From assembly GCF_000422425.1 (NCBI RefSeq), contig NZ_AULT01000006.1, positions 62,001-126,000 of the forward strand: a stretch of 64,000 bases of DNA, written 5' to 3'. This document shows, one piece after another, positions 1-6,728 of this stretch (position 1 is its first letter; every line of letters begins with the position of its first letter). The notes below the pieces were generated by a model. It was not told the origin of the DNA, did not search any database, and saw only the letters and a program-made list of their open reading frames with translations. This DNA is from Oceanospirillum beijerinckii DSM 7166. GTDB taxonomy: Bacteria > Pseudomonadota > Gammaproteobacteria > Pseudomonadales > Halomonadaceae. The position numbers and the translations under genes were made by a program.

Positions 1-839
1 GGCGAAATGACACTAATATTGGGTAGCCAGTACCGGATCAGAGGTAAAATCTGATTTGGATGGCTCATTTGACAGGATATGATTAACTCGCCATTGGCCA
101 GGTTCCTGACAATATCTTGCTTTGGAAAAAGCTTTCGCCGTTCAAAGTAATAGGCTACTTCGGCCTTCACCTTCAGTATGACTTCCTGCTTGTCTTCACT
201 GAACCAAATGCTGTCTTCCTGCTCAATCCGTTCGATGACTTCCTCATCGGGAGAGAAGTGCTGGTCTGTCAGTAGGGGAGACATACTGATTTTGCTGATA
301 TTAAATGCTTTCAGTATGTTGTCATCAACGCCAGCCAGATACCAGATACCCCGGTAGTTGATTAATTTATAAGGTTCAACATGACGGGTTTTGTCTTTGT
401 AAACAATGCGACAAACCTGTCTGTTTTCAATCGCTTTTTCCAGCACTTTAAAAGACGATAGCTTCGCAGGGTTATGATTTTCATAGTCCAGGCCTTTGAC
501 CAGATAGCTATCCTGAGTCATGGTATGGAGTACAGCCTCTAGGAAGCGAGGCCCAAAGTGGGGAAACATTCCATCAATGCCTGCCAGTGAGGCAAATTTT
601 TCCAGATCAGCTTTGGATAAACGGCTTTGATATTCAGGAGCCAGCTCATAATTGCCGTTATCGTTTCTCTGAATAATGCTACTTAGTCGGTTGATATCCC
701 GATAAAATGTCCGGCTGGTCACTCCAAACCGCTCCATTGCTTCTTCCCGATTGATCGGTTTATTCTGGAAGGCCATCATCAGCATTTGTGCTAATCGCTC
801 TGAAACTTTGTCTCGGGTTGCTTCACTTACTGTTGTCAT
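1..839 (-). CDS. WYL-domain transcriptional regulator (partial, C-terminus beyond window)
   Basis: The frame opens with ATG at 839 behind an AAGGA-like ribosome site and stays open to the window edge, giving at least 279 residues. Residues about 8-60 form a DeoR-like winged helix (MERFGVTSRTFYRDINRLSS). The middle part (about 130-180) holds the WYL-type sheet with the family's tyrosine-rich core (YKLINYRGIWYLAGVDD), and the remainder resembles a WCX dimerisation extension. Such proteins are DNA-binding regulators thought to sense nucleic-acid or nucleotide ligands, and they are frequent controllers of phage-defence islands (CapW/BrxR type). It lies 31 bp downstream of the DUF2628 gene on the same strand, so the two are probably cotranscribed. 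The ligand and targets cannot be told from sequence. Confidence 0.85.
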   Translation of the reverse strand, partial: MTTVSEATRDKVSERLAQMLMMAFQNKPINREEAMERFGVTSRTFYRDINRLSSIIQRNDNGNYELAPEYQSRLSKADLEKFASLAGIDGMFPHFGPRFLEAVLHTMTQDSYLVKGLDYENHNPAKLSSFKVLEKAIENRQVCRIVYKDKTRHVEPYKLINYRGIWYLAGVDDNILKAFNISKISMSPLLTDQHFSPDEEVIERIEQEDSIWFSEDKQEVILKVKAEVAYYFERRKLFPKQDIVRNLANGELIISCQMSHPNQILPLIRYWLPNISVIS

Positions 840-870
840 GGGAGATTCCTTGTCCTTGTTTAAGCTGTAA

Positions 871-1257
871 TTAAGATACCATTAATTCGTCTTTAGCCTC
901 GCTTGAAGCTTCAGCAGTGCGACGGGATCTCTTTTGACGTAATTTGCTATACAGCTCTTCAATAGCATGTTGCTCATCCCTGGCTGGGATCTCTGTGACT
1001 GGGTTGTAGCCTTTCATATTCAGCTCTTCGACGTATTGTCGATTGGCATTCAGTCCGGCATAGATAATCTGAATGATCGGAACGATACCCGTCCAGCTCA
1101 GCAGGATGAAACAGGCAGCATGAATCCATGCCATCTTGCTCATTCCCTTTGAACCAAACCAGCCATATGGGCAGAGCAGAGCTGTCCAGCTGAATCCCTT
1201 TTTTACTGCTAAAAAATGCCCTGTGTCCTGATGCTTCAGAATGGTGTAGTAATCCAT
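871..1257 (-). CDS. DUF2628-like small membrane protein
   Basis: This 128-residue protein starts at ATG 1257 with AAAGG about 8 bases upstream. It shows the DUF2628 layout: a VKKGFSWTALLCPYGW segment near residues 18-34, a hydrophobic helix at about 42-66 (IHAACFILLSWTGIVPIIQIIYAG), and then the conserved NANRQYVEELNMKGYNP stretch. The C-terminus is basic and probably cytoplasmic. The function of the family is unknown. It is upstream of, and likely cotranscribed with, the WYL regulator gene. Confidence 0.7.
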   Translation of the reverse strand: MDYYTILKHQDTGHFLAVKKGFSWTALLCPYGWFGSKGMSKMAWIHAACFILLSWTGIVPIIQIIYAGLNANRQYVEELNMKGYNPVTEIPARDEQHAIEELYSKLRQKRSRRTAEASSEAKDELMVS

Positions 1258-1436
1258 AAATCAACCTTTGAATCCTGAGTGTTAATGCTACTGGGTACAG
1301 GTTACATCGCAGGACTGACAGGTTGTGTCAGTGACAGAATATTTTTTAAAAGATATGGTTAATATAATGGGAACCAATTTCTGAGAATGGCTTACTTGCT
1401 GTTTTTAAAGAGAATATTGACTTGTATGGTGGTGTT

Positions 1437-2027
1437 ATGAGTAATAAACAGTCTCTGACATTTTTTCTGGCTGATAACGAAAACGTCCATATCCGTGCTC
1501 AGGATATTGAGGAGCTGGCTTCGGACCCTGAGTTTCACTTCCGGGTGTTTATTGGTGCTACTCAGAATAAATTAGAGACTGATCTGGTCATGGCTGTACA
1601 GTCTCTGGGGGAGAGGGGACAGTTTATCCACATGCGAGAGACGGGTAAAAATGCGCTGGATTTTTTTCTTGTATATACAGTAGGTCAGCTGAGTGTCCGT
1701 TATCCAGGAGCCTCCTTCTGTATCCTGTCGTCAGACAGAGACTACGACCCTCTTATTCGTCACCTGAGAGCCGAAGGGATACTGATTAAGCGACAATCTA
1801 TCAGAAAAGAGCACTCAGGCAATCAGCCTTCATCGCTGATGCCAGGTATTACGGATATGTTACGCAAAGCATCTTCAGCGCGACCCAAATCAGTAACAGC
1901 ATTGTGTAACTGGCTGCGTGCAAAAATGCCAGACTATTCAGATCAGGAGCTGCACTCTGCCATACGCTCTATGGAGCAGAGTAATGTTATTACGATCTCA
2001 GAGAATAAGGTGAAGTACCGAATATAG
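1437..2027 (+). CDS. PIN-like domain protein with C-terminal winged-helix-like tail
   Basis: The product is 196 residues from ATG 1437; an in-frame TTG at 1422 would add five residues but the ATG is preferred. The first 115 residues match the PIN-like fold seen in NYN/PIN7-type proteins: an N-terminal acidic strand end (FFLADNENVH), the ALDFFLVYTVGQL helix and the acidic loop CILSSDRDYDPLIRHL. Asp/Glu residues at these positions normally bind Mg2+ for RNA cleavage. The last 45 residues (SVTALCNWLRAKMPDYSDQE onward) look like a small winged helix or OST-HTH-like module. No antitoxin gene is adjacent, so it need not be a toxin. A role as a nuclease of the surrounding defence-type island is inference. 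Confidence 0.7.
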   Translation: MSNKQSLTFFLADNENVHIRAQDIEELASDPEFHFRVFIGATQNKLETDLVMAVQSLGERGQFIHMRETGKNALDFFLVYTVGQLSVRYPGASFCILSSDRDYDPLIRHLRAEGILIKRQSIRKEHSGNQPSSLMPGITDMLRKASSARPKSVTALCNWLRAKMPDYSDQELHSAIRSMEQSNVITISENKVKYRI

Positions 2028-2237
2028 TCTACAGGCAAGGTTGAGTAGGGAATATTGGTTGCTGAGTGTTGTTCTTAGGAATTGATAAAGTGTTTTTAAG
2101 ACTTTTCTTTTGATTTTTTTACTTATTAATCAGTTGAGTAGCTCCTTTTGATACATGATGTAACAAAAAATATTTTTTAATCCGTCGTTTTAGCCCTTCT
2201 AAAAGGTTCATCGCTTCAGGCTAAAAAGGAGCTGTAT

Positions 2238-3053
2238 GTGGATAAGAATTATCTTGAGAGGGCTGCTCGTGAGATTGATAGAGCCGGTGCAATATTGATT
2301 GCTGCGGGTGCTGGCATGGGCGTTGATTCAGGTTTGCCTGATTTCAGAGGAGATAAGGGGTTCTGGAAAGCTTACCCCCAGCTGAAGGATGAGGGGGTAT
2401 CTTTTATGGATCTGGCAAATCCTGAGTGGTTTCTCTCTGATCCTGAAAGAGCGTGGGGCTTCTATGGGCATCGCTTTATGCTGTATCAGTCAGCAAAGCC
2501 GCATGAAGGTTTTCAGATTCTTCAGAAATGGGGAAGTCGTAAGCTGGTAAAGCCTTTTGTTTTTACATCAAATGTTGATGGGCATTTCCAAAAAGCAGGC
2601 TTTGATCCTGGCTCAGTCTATGAGTGTCATGGCTCTATCAACTACCTGCAGTGTGCCAATAATTGTAGTAGAGCAATTTGGTCATTTCCAAAATTGACGT
2701 TTGAAATAGGAGCAGATCTCAGGGCTAAAGGTAAGCTGCCTACATGCCCTAAATGTGGTTTCGTAGCACGTCCAAACATATTGATGTTTGGTGATTGGAG
2801 TTGGAATAAGGTTAGGTCTGATCAGCAAGAAATAGCGTTCAGAGCATGGAAGAGACAAGCAATGAATCACCGCCTTGTCGCCATTGAGATAGGTGCGGGC
2901 AAAAATATCCCTACAGTACGCATGTCGGCTGAATCTATGAACTGCACACTTATACGCATAAACTTACGTGATGCCGATAAGGGGAGAAGGGTTATACCTA
3001 TATCAGGTAAAGCATTAGATGTTCTGGAACGACTTGAACAGCTATTTATTTGA
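2238..3053 (+). CDS. Sir2-family NAD+-dependent deacylase/ADP-ribosyltransferase (zinc-ribbon sirtuin)
   Basis: The product has 271 residues, starting at GTG 2238 with AAGGAG upstream; the overlapping ATG at 2236 is in another frame. The NAD-binding motif GAGMGVDSGLPDFRG is at residues 24-38, the Asn-Asp pair in TSNVDGHF at about 110-117, the catalytic histidine in ECHGS at H131, and a four-cysteine zinc ribbon at C139, C143, C170 and C173. Near the C-terminus EIGAGKNIPTVR and LIRIN replace the usual GTSL and INL strands. With the zinc ribbon intact it looks like a complete sirtuin rather than a zinc-less NADase of the Thoeris/DSR type. The next gene (DUF262/HNH) starts only 20 bases downstream, so the two form an operon. 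Whether it deacylates, ADP-ribosylates or hydrolyses NAD+ is unknown. Confidence 0.9.
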   Translation: MDKNYLERAAREIDRAGAILIAAGAGMGVDSGLPDFRGDKGFWKAYPQLKDEGVSFMDLANPEWFLSDPERAWGFYGHRFMLYQSAKPHEGFQILQKWGSRKLVKPFVFTSNVDGHFQKAGFDPGSVYECHGSINYLQCANNCSRAIWSFPKLTFEIGADLRAKGKLPTCPKCGFVARPNILMFGDWSWNKVRSDQQEIAFRAWKRQAMNHRLVAIEIGAGKNIPTVRMSAESMNCTLIRINLRDADKGRRVIPISGKALDVLERLEQLFI

Positions 3054-3073
3054 ATATTATAAGGAGTTTTAAT

Positions 3074-4954
3074 ATGGCTGGTGAATATGAGAAGGCGATA
3101 AGTATTAAGGATGCAGTTGATGCGATTAATCATAAAGACTTCCTTCTCCCTGCAATTCAAAGAAAATTTGTTTGGAGTAGTCATCAAATATGTGTGTTAT
3201 TCGACTCTATTATGAGAGGTTATCCCATTAATAGCTTTATGATGTGGGAGGTTAATGATGAAAAACTTAAGAATGACTACAGGTTTTATGAGTTTTTAAC
3301 TTTCTATTGTCAGAGGTTTCATGAAGAAAACCCTATTGTAAAGACTAATGCTAGTTTTAAAAATTTTAAGGCTATTATTGATGGTCAGCAGCGACTCACA
3401 TCTCTTTATATTGGTTTGTGTGGTTCTTATGCATACAAACAACCTAGAAAGCACTGGCCATCTACTAAGGATGATAAAATCCTACCCCCAAGGAAGCTAT
3501 ATTTAGATTTAAAGCAGCCAATAGACTCTGAAAGTGATGAGTCTTTAATGCGATATAATTTTAAATTTCTGACTGACTCCCAGTACAAAAAAAATACAGA
3601 ATCTGAGGATGGCAAGTATCACTGGTTTTGTTTACATGACATACTTTCATTTCCTCAGTATGGTAGTAGTGATGATGTGTTGTTGGATATAGTTTTACCA
3701 TACTTGGATAAAGCTAATTTATCAGGCAATGCTTTTGCCAGGAAAACTCTTCTCAAGTTATATGATGTTGTAAGGTCCCAGCGGTTGATCCATTACTTTA
3801 ATGAGACCAGCCAAGAAATTGACCATGTTCTGGACGTTTTTATCAGAACGAATAGTGGCGGAACAAAGCTGGATTTCTCTGACCTTTTAATGTCAATAGC
3901 AATTGCACATTGGGATGGAGGCTTTAGGAAAGAGCTAGATGATTTAACAAGAAATATTTATCAAAGCGCCGAAATGGGCTTTTATATGGACAGGGACTGG
4001 ATACTTAAAACCTGTTTAGTACTTACTGAATCAGATGTCCGGTTTAAAGTGCAAAACTTTCATTCAGGTCAGGTTGAAATAATTCAGTCAGAGTGGGGGG
4101 GAATAAAAGAATGTATTAAGCAAGCCCTCTTGCTTATCAGGAGGTTTGGTATTAACCCCCAGTCACTAACATCAAAAAATGCTGTTATCCCTATATGCTA
4201 CTATCTGTATAAAAAGAATGTTGGCAATGAAAGGTTGTACAAGGTAATTAATAGCCTGAACAAGCATTCAGAGGAAAGAATATGCATTAGCAAATGGTTT
4301 TATATGGTTCTTCTTAAAGGTGTTTTTGGGGGGCAAGCTGACAGCACTATAAAGAAAATGAGGGATGTGATAAATCAGAATATTGAGTCTGAGTTTTTCC
4401 CTATAGAACAGGTAGTTGAAAAATTTAAAGGGACTAACAAGGATCTCCGGTTTGATGAGGATTATCTTGATAGTTTATTGGATATTCAGCATGGAGAGGG
4501 GCGGTGTAGAGCATTATTACACCTCTTATTTCCTGAGATGAATCCAACGGAAGTATTTCATATTGATCACTTACATCCGAGAAGCTGGTTTGAGCCTAGA
4601 AAATTGAAGCAATATCCATTTTTAGCGGATGATTCAGATAAGCAGGCCTTCTATCAAAATTCACATCATTGGAACAGTATTGCAAATTTGCATTTACTCA
4701 ATGACTCACAGAATATTAGTAAAAGTGACAGACCCTTAGAAGAATGGTTGTCCCGTGACGATGTCTATTTAGGCAAAGATAACCTACTTATTCGTGATAT
4801 TAGCTTATCTTTTGAAGACTTCCCTGAGTTCTATAAGAAGCGTAGGGATGCACTGAGACTGAGACTGAGACAAAGGGTTTTCATGACAAGCCCGATCCCA
4901 GTTGAACCTTCAGCAGATGACTCGGATGATGAGGTTGTCGAGCTTGAAGGGTAA
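3074..4954 (+). CDS. DUF262 and HNH (DUF1524-like) domain protein, GmrSD-like
   Basis: The 626-residue product starts at ATG 3074, seven bases after a perfect AAGGAG. The N-terminal half is DUF262: an IQRKFVW motif at about 29-35, then DGQQRLTSLY at 103-112, a ParB-like nucleotide-handling motif, and FIRTNSGGTKLDFSDLL near 257-273. The C-terminal part carries an HNH-type metal finger: HIDHLHPRSWF at about 496-506 and HHWNSIANLHLL at about 532-543. This order matches single-chain GmrSD-like proteins, several of which restrict modified phage DNA with NTP dependence. It is the second gene of an operon with the upstream sirtuin. Base composition is AT-rich with many A/T-ending codons, unlike the housekeeping genes to the right, which suggests transfer. 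Confidence 0.88.
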   Translation: MAGEYEKAISIKDAVDAINHKDFLLPAIQRKFVWSSHQICVLFDSIMRGYPINSFMMWEVNDEKLKNDYRFYEFLTFYCQRFHEENPIVKTNASFKNFKAIIDGQQRLTSLYIGLCGSYAYKQPRKHWPSTKDDKILPPRKLYLDLKQPIDSESDESLMRYNFKFLTDSQYKKNTESEDGKYHWFCLHDILSFPQYGSSDDVLLDIVLPYLDKANLSGNAFARKTLLKLYDVVRSQRLIHYFNETSQEIDHVLDVFIRTNSGGTKLDFSDLLMSIAIAHWDGGFRKELDDLTRNIYQSAEMGFYMDRDWILKTCLVLTESDVRFKVQNFHSGQVEIIQSEWGGIKECIKQALLLIRRFGINPQSLTSKNAVIPICYYLYKKNVGNERLYKVINSLNKHSEERICISKWFYMVLLKGVFGGQADSTIKKMRDVINQNIESEFFPIEQVVEKFKGTNKDLRFDEDYLDSLLDIQHGEGRCRALLHLLFPEMNPTEVFHIDHLHPRSWFEPRKLKQYPFLADDSDKQAFYQNSHHWNSIANLHLLNDSQNISKSDRPLEEWLSRDDVYLGKDNLLIRDISLSFEDFPEFYKKRRDALRLRLRQRVFMTSPIPVEPSADDSDDEVVELEG

Positions 4955-5246
4955 ACGGGTAACTGTCATTGAAATATTGATGCCTTAGTCGATTTTAGGT
5001 GCAAGGGATTACCTTGATTAAGTCTTTCTGTCAGTTGCCAGAAAAGTAGTAAGCGACCCGGAGACGACCCGGAAAACCGGAGTTTCCGGGTCAACGGCAA
5101 TACTCAAGCGATAAACCTCGTTCTGGCAAGTCTTGGTCATTGGTACCGGAGTTGTGGAAATCAATGCGCGTAAATTCCGCACACAATGGACAGGGTATGG
5201 ACCGGGGAGAAAAGGCAGGAATTAATTTCTTGTCGCTAAAAACGAC
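4955..5246. other. Gene-free island edge with inverted repeat
   Basis: No convincing coding sequence lies between the DUF262 gene and the tRNA-Leu terminator. The repeat GACCCGGA occurs twice, at about 5055 and 5066. The second copy forms a 10-bp stem, GACCCGGAAA at 5066-5075 with TTTCCGGGTC at 5083-5092, without a T-tract. TGGTACCGGAG at 5141 resembles a tRNA-Leu 3' end only over its first seven bases. Confidence 0.5.
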
Positions 5247-5284
5247 AAAAGCCAGCACTCTTGTTAAGAACGTGCTGGCTTTTG
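5247..5284 (-). terminator. Rho-independent terminator of tRNA-Leu
   Basis: Perfect inverted repeat AAAAGCCAGCAC (5247-5258) and GTGCTGGCTTTT (5272-5283) around a 13-base loop. Read on the minus strand it ends in a U-run just past the tRNA 3' end. It is symmetrical and would also stop plus-strand transcripts leaving the accessory region. Confidence 0.85.
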
Positions 5285-5296
5285 TTCGGAATATGA

Positions 5297-5383
5297 TGGT
5301 ACCAGTGGCCGGACTCGAACCGGCACGCCCGCAAAGGCAACGGATTTTGAATCCGTCATGTCTACCAATTTCATCACACTGGC
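5297..5383 (-). tRNA. tRNA-Leu (anticodon CAA)
   Basis: On the minus strand the 87-base sequence folds as a class II tRNA. The acceptor GCCAGTG pairs with CACTGGT (one G-U pair), the CCA end is encoded, the anticodon loop is TTCAAAA with anticodon CAA between CGGA and TCCG arms, there is a long variable arm (TTGCCTTTGCGGGCG), and the T loop is GGTTCGAGTCC. It closely resembles Escherichia coli leuX, a classic integration site for genomic islands. The accessory genes lie on its 3' side, as expected for an island inserted at a tRNA 3' end. Confidence 0.97.
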
Positions 5384-5419
5384 ACTGCTTTTGACTGACT
5401 GTCATTTAAGCGTGGGTGC

Positions 5420-5447
5420 ATTATAAAAGAATATCCTGTGTCGTCAA
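5420..5447 (-). promoter_or_regulatory. Sigma70 promoter of tRNA-Leu
   Basis: On the minus strand TTGACG (5447-5442) is followed after 16 bases by a perfect TATAAT (5425-5420). Transcription would begin around 5413, about 30 bases before the mature tRNA 5' end. Confidence 0.85.
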
Positions 5448-5781
5448 TGACTTCCTGAGGTTTTAATCAATAAATGGAAGAAAATTTTCACGAAACAAGC
5501 CCTATGCTCTGGTTGGCGTTGACTGGATGTGTATTTAACTCGGCTCCGGTGTTTGAGTCTTGAAAGCTATTTTCTCTGGCGCTGACCTGGTGGCATATGG
5601 TCGGGTATTTTCTAAAGTGCTCTATGGTTGCTTTTAAATTCGTCATGATCTGTCGTTTTAAACGGGTGTAATGTCGAAAAGACACTCCATTTCTGCTTTG
5701 CAAAAAAGCGACCTTTTCTTATGCTTAGATGATAGGTGTGTGTCGCTTACTAAAAAGGCTGTTAGTGATGTGGTGTCTGTT
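5448..5781. other. Intergenic region upstream of the solute-binding protein gene
   Basis: No gene is supported here. Open frames on both strands lack homology I recognise and lack ribosome sites. It presumably carries the promoter of the gene starting at 5782; I could not place a convincing -35/-10 pair. Confidence 0.4.
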
Positions 5782-6540
5782 ATGAGTACTAAAATGTCGT
5801 CTTTAACATGGGGTGTTGCTGCGGCGCTGATCTCTACAGGTGCTCTGGCTCAACCGGTCACCTTTCTGATGCAGGACTCTCAGCCCAAGTACTTTCTTGA
5901 TAATGCTGAGCAGAAAGGTTTGTGTGGAGATATCTATCACGCGCTACAGGTTAAATTAAAGGAGCGCCAAGTCGAGAGTGAGATACAGCAGCACTACTTG
6001 CCTATTAAGCGGATTCTGGCGACGGTTGAGCAAGACGCGGGGCATGTGTTTTGTGGTTCGGGTCGAAATGAGGCACGGGAGAAGCGCTTTACCTTTGCTC
6101 AGGTGCCGGTGTATCACGTCAGTAATGTGCTCGCGGCCCATGTTTCAGATAAGTTCGAGCCGCAATCATTCAATGATGTGATTAAAAATGGTAATCCCGT
6201 CGGAGCGCTATTTGGCACATCATCGGCCCGGTATCTGAAGCAACAGTTGCCTGGCTTGGTGAATGATAGTTTTAAGGATCTGAATACGCCGTTAAAGCTG
6301 ATCGCAACACCACCTTACCGTCTACGCTATTTCTATTATCATGATCTGGGATTGAATTATCTGGTTAAGACGATGGATCTGCCCTTAAAGGTTATTTCGA
6401 CAAAGTTCCGTACGGTGCCGCAATGGCTGATTTACAGTAATCACACGGATAAAGCGACGGCCGAGGCGATTGAGCTCTCTTTACGGGATATGGAGCAGTC
6501 CGGTGAGTTAGCCCGCATTGTGAGCCAGTATATTTACTGA
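5782..6540 (+). CDS. Periplasmic solute-binding-like protein (SBP family 3 type)
   Basis: The 252-residue product is started at ATG 5782 because a clean Sec signal peptide follows (MSTKMSSLTWGVAAALISTG, then ALA-Q cleavage). The open frame extends upstream to 5671, but that would place 37 non-signal residues in front. The mature part has the two-lobe amino-acid-binding layout: substrate-lobe strand VTFLMQDSQPKYF, a KRILATVEQD helix, and a C-terminal helix LSLRDMEQSGELARIVSQY as in family 3 binding proteins. No permease or ATPase gene is adjacent, so it may serve a sensor or a distant ABC transporter. The ribosome site is weak. The ligand is unknown. Confidence 0.65.
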   Translation: MSTKMSSLTWGVAAALISTGALAQPVTFLMQDSQPKYFLDNAEQKGLCGDIYHALQVKLKERQVESEIQQHYLPIKRILATVEQDAGHVFCGSGRNEAREKRFTFAQVPVYHVSNVLAAHVSDKFEPQSFNDVIKNGNPVGALFGTSSARYLKQQLPGLVNDSFKDLNTPLKLIATPPYRLRYFYYHDLGLNYLVKTMDLPLKVISTKFRTVPQWLIYSNHTDKATAEAIELSLRDMEQSGELARIVSQYIY

Positions 6541-6728
6541 TTGAGTGATGGGTCGGTCTTGGGTTATAGGGTTATAGTCGCTGTCTGTCGTTAAATTACC
6601 ATCAAACTTTCAAAAAACTGTTACCTGTTTGTCAGCAAAAAAGCCTTTATTTGAGTACTGGCTCTAGACTTCTCTGGGTCAGGTTTAAGTGCGAATTCCC
6701 TCTTTCTACTCATTTAAAGGGTGCCAAC

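Noticed and set aside
5141-5151. TGGTACCGGAG as attachment-site remnant of the tRNA-Leu 3' end
   Set aside because: Only seven bases match the tRNA before divergence; too short to claim an att site.
5488-5703. 71-codon minus-strand gene
   Set aside because: No ribosome site and no motif; position suggests random open frame.
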